Assembly (NCBI GenBank): GCA_038501625.1 | Contig: JAZAYU010001124.1 | Span: forward strand, 19,443-83,442 | DNA: 64,000 nt | Source of the DNA: Corbicula japonica | Lineage: Eukaryota; Mollusca; Bivalvia; Venerida; Cyrenidae | Direction of reading: 5' to 3' | Shown: positions 34,481 to 46,512 of the stretch, piece after piece | How the letters are laid out: each line of letters opens with the position of its first letter | How positions within the stretch are numbered: the stretch's first letter is position 1 | Made by a program: the position numbers and the translations under genes | Notes under the pieces: model-generated | What the model saw: the letters and a program-made list of their open reading frames with translations, nothing else | The model's database searches: none | Told to the model about the DNA's origin: nothing

Positions 34481-36270
34481 AGTTTTTTTTATGACTTTAT
34501 TCTGCGGTTTCACACTTAGTAATTTTTCGCTATGTAATGTATTGTTTTACACCCGGTTAAATAGGTTCCTGACGGTCTAGAGCTTTGAAATTTGGAGCAT
34601 AAGCTCACCTAAAAGAGCTCTAAACACCGTGCAAATTTCAAAGATATTGGGTTATTAGAAATATATGTTTACTCTTGAGCGTGCCTTACCAACTCGGTCA
34701 TTTTACGCTGTGTAATATGGGGTTTAACACCCGGTTTAATAGGTTCCTGACGGTCTAGAAATTTGAAATTTGGAACATAAGCTCACCTAAAAGATCTCTA
34801 AACACCGTGCAAATTTCAAAGATATTGGATTATTAGAAATTCACGTTTTCTCGTGTTTGATCATAAATTCGCGACTTAATTGCCCAGTGAAATGCCTATT
34901 GGAAACCGTCGGATGTGAGCTTCATTCAAATGCAGTAACTCAAACCAAAACTGGTTTCAGGTAGTCCACCATCAGTGGAACACGACCCGCAGGTTTTTTA
35001 GGCTCATTGCATTTAAATGGCGCTTGGGTCGGGGCTGTAAGTACGAGCACCCAGCAAACGTTTGTATTGCGTTTTCACACTTAGTCATTTTTCGCTATTT
35101 AATGTAGTGTTTAACACCCGGTTTAATAGGTTCCTGACGGTGTAGAACTTTGAAATTTGGACCATAAGCTCACCTAAAAGAGCTCTAAACACCGTGCAAA
35201 TTTCAAAGATATTGGGTTATTAGAAATATATGTTTACTCTTGAGCGTGCCTTACCGACTCGAACATTTTACGCTGTGTAATATAGGGTTTAAAACCCGGT
35301 TTCATAGGTTCCTGACGGTCTAGAAATTTGAAATTTGGAACATAACCTCACCTAAAAGATCTCTAAACACCGTGCAAATTTCAAAGATATTGGATTATTA
35401 GAAATGCACGTTTTCTTGTGTTTGATCATAAATTCGCGACTTAATTGCCCAGTGAAATGCCTATTGGAAAACCGTCGGATGTGAGCTCCATTCAAATGCA
35501 GTAACTCAAACCAAAACTAGTTTCAGGTAGTCCACCATCAGTGGAACACGACCCGCAGGTTTTTTAGGCTCATTGCATTTAAATGGCGCTTGGGTCGGGG
35601 CTGTAAGTGCGAGCACCCAGCAAACGTTTGTATTGCGTTTTCACGCTTAGTCATTTTTCGCTATTTAATGTAGTGTTTAACACCCGGTTTAATAGGTTCC
35701 TGACGGTGTAGAACTTTGAAATTTGGACCATAAGCTCACCTAAAAGAGCACTAAACACCGTGCAAATTTCAAAGATATTGGATTATTAGAAATATACGTT
35801 TACTCTTGAGCGTGCCTTACCAACTCGGTCATTTTACGCTGTGTAATATAATTTCGCGGCTTAATTGCGCTATGAAATGCCCATTGAAAACCGATGGATG
35901 GAAGCCCCATTTAATTGCAGTGGCTGCACTAAAGCATGCTTTTAGGTCGCCAAACATCCAATGAACACGACCTGCCAGGTTTTTCGGCTTACTGCACAAC
36001 AGTTTTTCAAAGTTGGTGCTCCTAGCATAGGTCAGCATAACGTTTACATAGCAAACATATTGGGTAAGCCATATCTTTACGGTCAACGCTCGCAAACTTG
36101 CAGGGAACATAGAGAAGATCCAGCTGAGCTTCAGATCTCCCAACCTGCTGGAACCCAAGAATCCCGGAGGTCTTTCAGTACGCTATAGTACATCGATACT
36201 TTAGCGTGGATAACCTGCCCTGTACAATGCGATTTTATAACGCTTATTTAAATTCACCGCTCTCAATAGA

Positions 36271-36364
36271 GTCGTCGTAGTGTAGTGGTTAGAGTAATAG
36301 ATAATAGTAGTTAGTATAATGGTCTCTCACAAGAGAGCCCCGGGTTCGAATCCCGTCACCGAAC
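36271..36364 (+). ncRNA. tRNA-like Pol III unit, satellite unit 2
   Basis: Same sequence as the unit 1 copy; the terminator is T7, the shortest of the set, which accounts for this period being 1,883. Confidence 0.7.
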
Positions 36365-38153
36365 AGTTTTTTTATGACTTTATTCTGCGGTTTCACACTT
36401 AGTAATTTTTCGCTATGTAATGTATTGTTTTACACCCGGTTAAATAGGTTCCTGACGGTCTAGAGCTTTGAAATTTGGAGCATAAGCTCACCTAAAAGAG
36501 CTCTAAACACCGTGCAAATTTCAAAGATATTGGGTTATTAGAAATATATGTTTACTCTTGAGCGTGCCTTACCAACTCGGTCATTTTACGCTGTGTAATA
36601 TGGGGTTTAACACCCGGTTTAATAGGTTCCTGACGGTCTAGAAATTTGAAATTTGGAACATAAGCTCACCTAAAAGATCTCTAAACACCGTGCAAATTTC
36701 AAAGATATTGGATTATTAGAAATTCACGTTTTCTCGTGTTTGATCATAAATTCGCGACTTAATTGCCCAGTGAAATGCCTATTGGAAACCGTCGGATGTG
36801 AGCTTCATTCAAATGCAGTAACTCAAACCAAAACTGGTTTCAGGTAGTCCACCATCAGTGGAACACGACCCGCAGGTTTTTTAGGCTCATTGCATTTAAA
36901 TGGCGCTTGGGTCGGGGCTGTAAGTACGAGCACCCAGCAAACGTTTGTATTGCGTTTTCACACTTAGTCATTTTTCGCTATTTAATGTAGTGTTTAACAC
37001 CCGGTTTAATAGGTTCCTGACGGTGTAGAACTTTGAAATTTGGACCATAAGCTCACCTAAAAGAGCTCTAAACACCGTGCAAATTTCAAAGATATTGGGT
37101 TATTAGAAATATATGTTTACTCTTGAGCGTGCCTTACCGACTCGAACATTTTACGCTGTGTAATATAGGGTTTAAAACCCGGTTTCATAGGTTCCTGACG
37201 GTCTAGAAATTTGAAATTTGGAACATAACCTCACCTAAAAGATCTCTAAACACCGTGCAAATTTCAAAGATATTGGATTATTAGAAATGCACGTTTTCTT
37301 GTGTTTGATCATAAATTCGCGACTTAATTGCCCAGTGAAATGCCTATTGGAAAACCGTCGGATGTGAGCTCCATTCAAATGCAGTAACTCAAACCAAAAC
37401 TAGTTTCAGGTAGTCCACCATCAGTGGAACACGACCCGCAGGTTTTTTAGGCTCATTGCATTTAAATGGCGCTTGGGTCGGGGCTGTAAGTGCGAGCACC
37501 CAGCAAACGTTTGTATTGCGTTTTCACGCTTAGTCATTTTTCGCTATTTAATGTAGTGTTTAACACCCGGTTTAATAGGTTCCTGACGGTGTAGAACTTT
37601 GAAATTTGGACCATAAGCTCACCTAAAAGAGCACTAAACACCGTGCAAATTTCAAAGATATTGGATTATTAGAAATATACGTTTACTCTTGAGCGTGCCT
37701 TACCAACTCGGTCATTTTACGCTGTGTAATATAATTTCGCGGCTTAATTGCGCTATGAAATGCCCATTGAAAACCGATGGATGGAAGCCCCATTTAATTG
37801 CAGTGGCTGCACTAAAGCATGCTTTTAGGTCGCCAAACATCCAATGAACACGACCTGCCAGGTTTTTCGGCTTACTGCACAACAGTTTTTCAAAGTTGGT
37901 GCTCCTAGCATAGGTCAGCATAACGTTTACATAGCAAACATATTGGGTAAGCCATATCTTTACGGTCAACGCTCGCAAACTTGCAGGGAACATAGAGAAG
38001 ATCCAGCTGAGCTTCAGATCTCCCAACCTGCTGGAACCCAAGAATCCCGGAGGTCTTTCAGTACGCTATAGTACATCGATACTTTAGCGTGGATAACCTG
38101 CCCTGTACAATGCGATTTTATAACGCTTATTTAAATTCACCGCTCTCAATAGA

Positions 38154-38247
38154 GTCGTCGTAGTGTAGTGGTTAGAGTAATAGATAATAGTAGTTAGTAT
38201 AATGGTCTCTCACAAGAGAGCCCCGGGTTCGAATCCCGTCACCGAAC
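38154..38247 (+). ncRNA. tRNA-like Pol III unit, satellite unit 3
   Basis: Boxes intact, terminator T8. Last copy before the first short unit. Confidence 0.7.
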
Positions 38248-39471
38248 AGTTTTTTTTATGACTTTATTCTGCGGTTTCACACTTAGTAATTTTTCGCTAT
38301 GTAATGTATTGTTTTACACCCGGTTAAATAGGTTCCTGACGGTCTAGAGCTTTGAAATTTGGAGCATAAGCTCACCTAAAAGAGCTCTAAACACCGTGCA
38401 AATTTCAAAGATATTGGGTTATTAGAAATATATGTTTACTCTTGAGCGTGCCTTACCAACTCGGTCATTTTACGCTGTGTAATATGGGGTTTAACACCCG
38501 GTTTAATAGGTTCCTGACGGTCTAGAAATTTGAAATTTGGAACATAAGCTCACCTAAAAGATCTCTAAACACCGTGCAAATTTCAAAGATATTGGATTAT
38601 TAGAAATTCACGTTTTCTCGTGTTTGATCATAAATTCGCGACTTAATTGCCCAGTGAAATGCCTATTGGAAACCGTCGGATGTGAGCTTCATTCAAATGC
38701 AGTAACTCAAACCAAAACTGGTTTCAGGTAGTCCACCATCAGTGGAACACGACCCGCAGGTTTTTTAGGCTCATTGCATTTAAATGGCGCTTGGGTCGGG
38801 GCTGTAAGTACGAGCACCCAGCAAACGTTTGTATTGCGTTTTCACACTTAGTCATTTTTCGCTATTTAATGTAGTGTTTAACACCCGGTTTAATAGGTTC
38901 CTGACGGTGTAGAACTTTGAAATTTGGACCATAAGCTCACCTAAAAGAGCACTAAACACCGTGCAAATTTCAAAGATATTGGATTATTAGAAATATACGT
39001 TTACTCTTGAGCGTGCCTTACCAACTCGGTCATTTTACGCTGTGTAATATAATTTCGCGGCTTAATTGCGCTATGAAATGCCCATTGAAAACCGATGGAT
39101 GGAAGCCCCATTTAATTGCAGTGGCTGCACTAAAGCATGCTTTTAGGTCGCCAAACATCCAATGAACACGACCTGCCAGGTTTTTCGGCTTACTGCACAA
39201 CAGTTTTTCAAAGTTGGTGCTCCTAGCATAGGTCAGCATAACGTTTACATAGCAAACATATTGGGTAAGCCATATCTTTACGGTCAACGCTCGCAAACTT
39301 GCAGGGAACATAGAGAAGATCCAGCTGAGCTTCAGATCTCCCAACCTGCTGGAACCCAAGAATCCCGGAGGTCTTTCAGTACGCTATAGTACATCGATAC
39401 TTTAGCGTGGATAACCTGCCCTGTACAATGCGATTTTATAACGCTTATTTAAATTCACCGCTCTCAATAGA

Positions 39472-39565
39472 GTCGTCGTAGTGTAGTGGTTAGAGTAATA
39501 GATAATAGTAGTTAGTATAATGGTCTCTCACAAGAGAGCCCCGGGTTCGAATCCCGTCACCGAAC
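39472..39565 (+). ncRNA. tRNA-like Pol III unit, satellite unit 4 (short unit)
   Basis: Boxes intact, terminator T8. Only 1,318 bp after the preceding copy because one alpha monomer is missing. Confidence 0.7.
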
Positions 39566-41355
39566 AGTTTTTTTTATGACTTTATTCTGCGGTTTCACAC
39601 TTAGTAATTTTTCGCTATGTAATGTATTGTTTTACACCCGGTTAAATAGGTTCCTGACGGTCTAGAGCTTTGAAATTTGGAGCATAAGCTCACCTAAAAG
39701 AGCTCTAAACACCGTGCAAATTTCAAAGATATTGGGTTATTAGAAATATATGTTTACTCTTGAGCGTGCCTTACCAACTCGGTCATTTTACGCTGTGTAA
39801 TATGGGGTTTAACACCCGGTTTAATAGGTTCCTGACGGTCTAGAAATTTGAAATTTGGAACATAAGCTCACCTAAAAGATCTCTAAACACCGTGCAAATT
39901 TCAAAGATATTGGATTATTAGAAATTCACGTTTTCTCGTGTTTGATCATAAATTCGCGACTTAATTGCCCAGTGAAATGCCTATTGGAAACCGTCGGATG
40001 TGAGCTTCATTCAAATGCAGTAACTCAAACCAAAACTGGTTTCAGGTAGTCCACCATCAGTGGAACACGACCCGCAGGTTTTTTAGGCTCATTGCATTTA
40101 AATGGCGCTTGGGTCGGGGCTGTAAGTACGAGCACCCAGCAAACGTTTGTATTGCGTTTTCACACTTAGTCATTTTTCGCTATTTAATGTAGTGTTTAAC
40201 ACCCGGTTTAATAGGTTCCTGACGGTGTAGAACTTTGAAATTTGGACCATAAGCTCACCTAAAAGAGCTCTAAACACCGTGCAAATTTCAAAGATATTGG
40301 GTTATTAGAAATATATGTTTACTCTTGAGCGTGCCTTACCGACTCGAACATTTTACGCTGTGTAATATAGGGTTTAAAACCCGGTTTCATAGGTTCCTGA
40401 CGGTCTAGAAATTTGAAATTTGGAACATAACCTCACCTAAAAGATCTCTAAACACCGTGCAAATTTCAAAGATATTGGATTATTAGAAATGCACGTTTTC
40501 TTGTGTTTGATCATAAATTCGCGACTTAATTGCCCAGTGAAATGCCTATTGGAAAACCGTCGGATGTGAGCTCCATTCAAATGCAGTAACTCAAACCAAA
40601 ACTAGTTTCAGGTAGTCCACCATCAGTGGAACACGACCCGCAGGTTTTTTAGGCTCATTGCATTTAAATGGCGCTTGGGTCGGGGCTGTAAGTGCGAGCA
40701 CCCAGCAAACGTTTGTATTGCGTTTTCACGCTTAGTCATTTTTCGCTATTTAATGTAGTGTTTAACACCCGGTTTAATAGGTTCCTGACGGTGTAGAACT
40801 TTGAAATTTGGACCATAAGCTCACCTAAAAGAGCACTAAACACCGTGCAAATTTCAAAGATATTGGATTATTAGAAATATACGTTTACTCTTGAGCGTGC
40901 CTTACCAACTCGGTCATTTTACGCTGTGTAATATAATTTCGCGGCTTAATTGCGCTATGAAATGCCCATTGAAAACCGATGGATGGAAGCCCCATTTAAT
41001 TGCAGTGGCTGCACTAAAGCATGCTTTTAGGTCGCCAAACATCCAATGAACACGACCTGCCAGGTTTTTCGGCTTACTGCACAACAGTTTTTCAAAGTTG
41101 GTGCTCCTAGCATAGGTCAGCATAACGTTTACATAGCAAACATATTGGGTAAGCCATATCTTTACGGTCAACGCTCGCAAACTTGCAGGGAACATAGAGA
41201 AGATCCAGCTGAGCTTCAGATCTCCCAACCTGCTGGAACCCAAGAATCCCGGAGGTCTTTCAGTACGCTATAGTACATCGATACTTTAGCGTGGATAACC
41301 TGCCCTGTACAATGCGATTTTATAACGCTTATTTAAATTCACCGCTCTCAATAGA

Positions 41356-41449
41356 GTCGTCGTAGTGTAGTGGTTAGAGTAATAGATAATAGTAGTTAGT
41401 ATAATGGTCTCTCACAAGAGAGCCCCGGGTTCGAATCCCGTCACCGAAC
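41356..41449 (+). ncRNA. tRNA-like Pol III unit, satellite unit 5
   Basis: Boxes intact, terminator T8. Confidence 0.7.
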
Positions 41450-43239
41450 AGTTTTTTTTATGACTTTATTCTGCGGTTTCACACTTAGTAATTTTTCGCT
41501 ATGTAATGTATTGTTTTACACCCGGTTAAATAGGTTCCTGACGGTCTAGAGCTTTGAAATTTGGAGCATAAGCTCACCTAAAAGAGCTCTAAACACCGTG
41601 CAAATTTCAAAGATATTGGGTTATTAGAAATATATGTTTACTCTTGAGCGTGCCTTACCAACTCGGTCATTTTACGCTGTGTAATATGGGGTTTAACACC
41701 CGGTTTAATAGGTTCCTGACGGTCTAGAAATTTGAAATTTGGAACATAAGCTCACCTAAAAGATCTCTAAACACCGTGCAAATTTCAAAGATATTGGATT
41801 ATTAGAAATTCACGTTTTCTCGTGTTTGATCATAAATTCGCGACTTAATTGCCCAGTGAAATGCCTATTGGAAACCGTCGGATGTGAGCTTCATTCAAAT
41901 GCAGTAACTCAAACCAAAACTGGTTTCAGGTAGTCCACCATCAGTGGAACACGACCCGCAGGTTTTTTAGGCTCATTGCATTTAAATGGCGCTTGGGTCG
42001 GGGCTGTAAGTACGAGCACCCAGCAAACGTTTGTATTGCGTTTTCACACTTAGTCATTTTTCGCTATTTAATGTAGTGTTTAACACCCGGTTTAATAGGT
42101 TCCTGACGGTGTAGAACTTTGAAATTTGGACCATAAGCTCACCTAAAAGAGCACTAAACACCGTGCAAATTTCAAAGATATTGGGTTATTAGAAATATAT
42201 GTTTACTCTTGAGCGTGCCTTACCGACTCGAACATTTTACGCTGTGTAATATAGGGTTTAAAACCCGGTTTCATAGGTTCCTGACGGTCTAGAAATTTGA
42301 AATTTGGAACATAACCTCACCTAAAAGATCTCTAAACACCGTGCAAATTTCAAAGATATTGGATTATTAGAAATGCACGTTTTCTTGTGTTTGATCATAA
42401 ATTCGCGACTTAATTGCCCAGTGAAATGCCTATTGGAAAACCGTCGGATGTGAGCTCCATTCAAATGCAGTAACTCAAACCAAAACTAGTTTCAGGTAGT
42501 CCACCATCAGTGGAACACGACCCGCAGGTTTTTTAGGCTCATTGCATTTAAATGGCGCTTGGGTCGGGGCTGTAAGTGCGAGCACCCAGCAAACGTTTGT
42601 ATTGCGTTTTCACGCTTAGTCATTTTTCGCTATTTAATGTAGTGTTTAACACCCGGTTTAATAGGTTCCTGACGGTGTAGAACTTTGAAATTTGGACCAT
42701 AAGCTCACCTAAAAGAGCACTAAACACCGTGCAAATTTCAAAGATATTGGATTATTAGAAATATACGTTTACTCTTGAGCGTGCCTTACCAACTCGGTCA
42801 TTTTACGCTGTGTAATATAATTTCGCGGCTTAATTGCGCTATGAAATGCCCATTGAAAACCGATGGATGGAAGCCCCATTTAATTGCAGTGGCTGCACTA
42901 AAGCATGCTTTTAGGTCGCCAAACATCCAATGAACACGACCTGCCAGGTTTTTCGGCTTACTGCACAACAGTTTTTCAAAGTTGGTGCTCCTAGCATAGG
43001 TCAGCATAACGTTTACATAGCAAACATATTGGGTAAGCCATATCTTTACGGTCAACGCTCGCAAACTTGCAGGGAACATAGAGAAGATCCAGCTGAGCTT
43101 CAGATCTCCCAACCTGCTGGAACCCAAGAATCCCGGAGGTCTTTCAGTACGCTATAGTACATCGATACTTTAGCGTGGATAACCTGCCCTGTACAATGCG
43201 ATTTTATAACGCTTATTTAAATTCACCGCTCTCAATAGA

Positions 43240-43333
43240 GTCGTCGTAGTGTAGTGGTTAGAGTAATAGATAATAGTAGTTAGTATAATGGTCTCTCACA
43301 AGAGAGCCCCGGGTTCGAATCCCGTCACCGAAC
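43240..43333 (+). ncRNA. tRNA-like Pol III unit, satellite unit 6
   Basis: Boxes intact, terminator T9, the longest, matching the 1,885-bp period. Confidence 0.7.
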
Positions 43334-44558
43334 AGTTTTTTTTTATGACTTTATTCTGCGGTTTCACACTTAGTAATTTTTCGCTATGTAATGTATTGTT
43401 TTACACCCGGTTAAATAGGTTCCTGACGGTCTAGAGCTTTGAAATTTGGAGCATAAGCTCACCTAAAAGAGCTCTAAACACCGTGCAAATTTCAAAGATA
43501 TTGGGTTATTAGAAATATATGTTTACTCTTGAGCGTGCCTTACCAACTCGGTCATTTTACGCTGTGTAATATGGGGTTTAACACCCGGTTTAATAGGTTC
43601 CTGACGGTCTAGAAATTTGAAATTTGGAACATAAGCTCACCTAAAAGATCTCTAAACACCGTGCAAATTTCAAAGATATTGGATTATTAGAAATTCACGT
43701 TTTCTCGTGTTTGATCATAAATTCGCGACTTAATTGCCCAGTGAAATGCCTATTGGAAACCGTCGGATGTGAGCTCCATTCAAATGCAGTAACTCAAACC
43801 AAAACTGGTTTCAGGTAGTCCACCATCAGTGGAACACGACCCGCAGGTTTTTTAGGCTCATTGCATTTAAATGGCGCTTGGGTCGGGGCTGTAAGTACGA
43901 GCACCCAGCAAACGTTTGTATTGCGTTTTCACACTTAGTCATTTTTCGCTATTTAATGTAGTGTTTAACACCCGGTTTAATAGGTTCCTGACGGTGTAGA
44001 ACTTTGAAATTTGGACCATAAGCTCACCTAAAAGAGCACTAAACACCGTGCAAATTTCAAAGATATTGGATTATTAGAAATATACGTTTACTCTTGAGCG
44101 TGCCTTACCAACTCGGTCATTTTACGCTGTGTAATATAATTTCGCGGCTTAATTGCGCTATGAAATGCCCATTGAAAACCGATGGATGGAAGCCCCATTT
44201 AATTGCAGTGGCTGCACTAAAGCATGCTTTTAGGTCGCCAAACATCCAATGAACACGACCTGCCAGGTTTTTCGGCTTACTGCACAACAGTTTTTCAAAG
44301 TTGGTGCTCCTAGCATAGGTCAGCATAACGTTTACATAGCAAACATATTGGGTAAGCCATATCTTTACGGTCAACGCTCGCAAACTTGCAGGGAACATAG
44401 AGAAGATCCAGCTGAGCTTCAGATCTCCCAACCTGCTGGAACCCAAGAATCCCGGAGGTCTTTCAGTACGCTATAGTACATCGATACTTTAGCGTGGATA
44501 ACCTGCCCTGTACAATGCGATTTTATAACGCTTATTTAAATTCACCGCTCTCAATAGA

Positions 44559-44652
44559 GTCGTCGTAGTGTAGTGGTTAGAGTAATAGATAATAGTAGTT
44601 AGTATAATGGTCTCTCACAAGAGAGCCCCGGGTTCGAATCCCGTCACCGAAC
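44559..44652 (+). ncRNA. tRNA-like Pol III unit, satellite unit 7 (short unit)
   Basis: Boxes intact, terminator T8. Confidence 0.7.
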
Positions 44653-45876
44653 AGTTTTTTTTATGACTTTATTCTGCGGTTTCACACTTAGTAATTTTTC
44701 GCTATGTAATGTATTGTTTTACACCCGGTTAAATAGGTTCCTGACGGTCTAGAGCTTTGAAATTTGGAGCATAAGCTCACCTAAAAGAGCTCTAAACACC
44801 GTGCAAATTTCAAAGATATTGGGTTATTAGAAATATATGTTTACTCTTGAGCGTGCCTTACCAACTCGGTCATTTTACGCTGTGTAATATGGGGTTTAAC
44901 ACCCGGTTTAATAGGTTCCTGACGGTCTAGAAATTTGAAATTTGGAACATAAGCTCACCTAAAAGATCTCTAAACACCGTGCAAATTTCAAAGATATTGG
45001 ATTATTAGAAATTCACGTTTTCTCGTGTTTGATCATAAATTCGCGACTTAATTGCCCAGTGAAATGCCTATTGGAAACCGTCGGATGTGAGCTTCATTCA
45101 AATGCAGTAACTCAAACCAAAACTGGTTTCAGGTAGTCCACCATCAGTGGAACACGACCCGCAGGTTTTTTAGGCTCATTGCATTTAAATGGCGCTTGGG
45201 TCGGGGCTGTAAGTACGAGCACCCAGCAAACGTTTGTATTGCGTTTTCACACTTAGTCATTTTTCGCTATTTAATGTAGTGTTTAACACCCGGTTTAATA
45301 GGTTCCTGACGGTGTAGAACTTTGAAATTTGGACCATAAGCTCACCTAAAAGAGCACTAAACACCGTGCAAATTTCAAAGATATTGGATTATTAGAAATA
45401 TACGTTTACTCTTGAGCGTGCCTTACCAACTCGGTCATTTTACGCTGTGTAATATAATTTCGCGGCTTAATTGCGCTATGAAATGCCCATTGAAAACCGA
45501 TGGATGGAAGCCCCATTTAATTGCAGTGGCTGCACTAAAGCATGCTTTTAGGTCGCCAAACATCCAATGAACACGACCTGCCAGGTTTTTCGGCTTACTG
45601 CACAACAGTTTTTCAAAGTTGGTGCTCCTAGCATAGGTCAGCATAACGTTTACATAGCAAACATATTGGGTAAGCCATATCTTTACGGTCAACGCTCGCA
45701 AACTTGCAGGGAACATAGAGAAGATCCAGCTGAGCTTCAGATCTCCCAACCTGCTGGAACCCAAGAATCCCGGAGGTCTTTCAGTACGCTATAGTACATC
45801 GATACTTTAGCGTGGATAACCTGCCCTGTACAATGCGATTTTATAACGCTTATTTAAATTCACCGCTCTCAATAGA

Positions 45877-45970
45877 GTCGTCGTAGTGTAGTGGTTAGAG
45901 TAATAGATAATAGTAGTTAGTATAATGGTCTCTCACAAGAGAGCCCCGGGTTCGAATCCCGTCACCGAAC
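45877..45970 (+). ncRNA. tRNA-like Pol III unit, satellite unit 8 (short unit)
   Basis: Boxes intact, terminator T8. It lies 170 bp before the point where copy A' interrupts the array. Confidence 0.7.
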
Positions 45971-46140
45971 AGTTTTTTTTATGACTTTATTCTGCGGTTT
46001 CACACTTAGTAATTTTTCGCTATGTAATGTATTGTTTTACACCCGGTTAAATAGGTTCCTGACGGTCTAGAGCTTTGAAATTTGGAGCATAAGCTCACCT
46101 AAAAAAGCTCTAAACACCGTGCAAATTTCAAAGATATTGG

Positions 46141-46512
46141 AACAGAGTATTATGTGAAGTGAGAAAATGGCATCAAACTGAGAATTCACTTTTTTCTTTT
46201 GTCGTAGATGTTTTTCCTCTTTGTTGTTACTTTATCCCATTTTCTTGTAATAAATCATATAAAACAGCCTACCTTTGTTGTCATTCGTCGTGCAACTACG
46301 TTGATCTTTGTTTATTTATGACACTGATGACGTCATCAGGCACCATCGACAGCACATGTGCTGTCGATGGTGGTCATCGATGAGAATTTAAACGACGTTT
46401 TCAAATAACTTCTAACGTCTATGTTCGTTCCTGGTATTTGTAGTCGAAATCCATTCTTTTTTTCATCTAAGCACTATTGTTATTTATTTTCCAAGTTCAA
46501 CCAAGTTTTTCT
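46141..46512. repeat. Left terminal inverted repeat of copy A'
   Basis: Matches 14,914-15,285 with few substitutions. Carries the CRE-like palindrome (46,324-46,339) and the 32-bp palindrome (46,341-46,372). Confidence 0.85.

Larger units (their letters stand above)
32763..46140 (+). repeat. Higher-order satellite array 1 (eight units)
   Basis: Units (counting from TTAGAAATATATG) start at 32,771, 34,655, 36,538, 38,422, 39,740, 41,624, 43,509 and 44,827, giving lengths 1884, 1883, 1884, 1318, 1884, 1885, 1318 and a last one cut at 46,140. Long units are alpha1 (565) + alpha2 (566) + beta (753); short ones hold a single alpha plus beta. Each alpha contains two half-copies of a block with 'acacccggtttaataggttc' and 'caccgtgcaaatttcaaaga'. 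Beta is a diverged alpha: 'ttcgcggcttaattgcgc' corresponds to alpha 'ttcgcgacttaattgccc'. To it are added the tRNA-like unit and flanks. Units are nearly identical. The recurrent 109-residue minus and 75-residue plus frames lie in beta and overlap each other. Confidence 0.95.
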
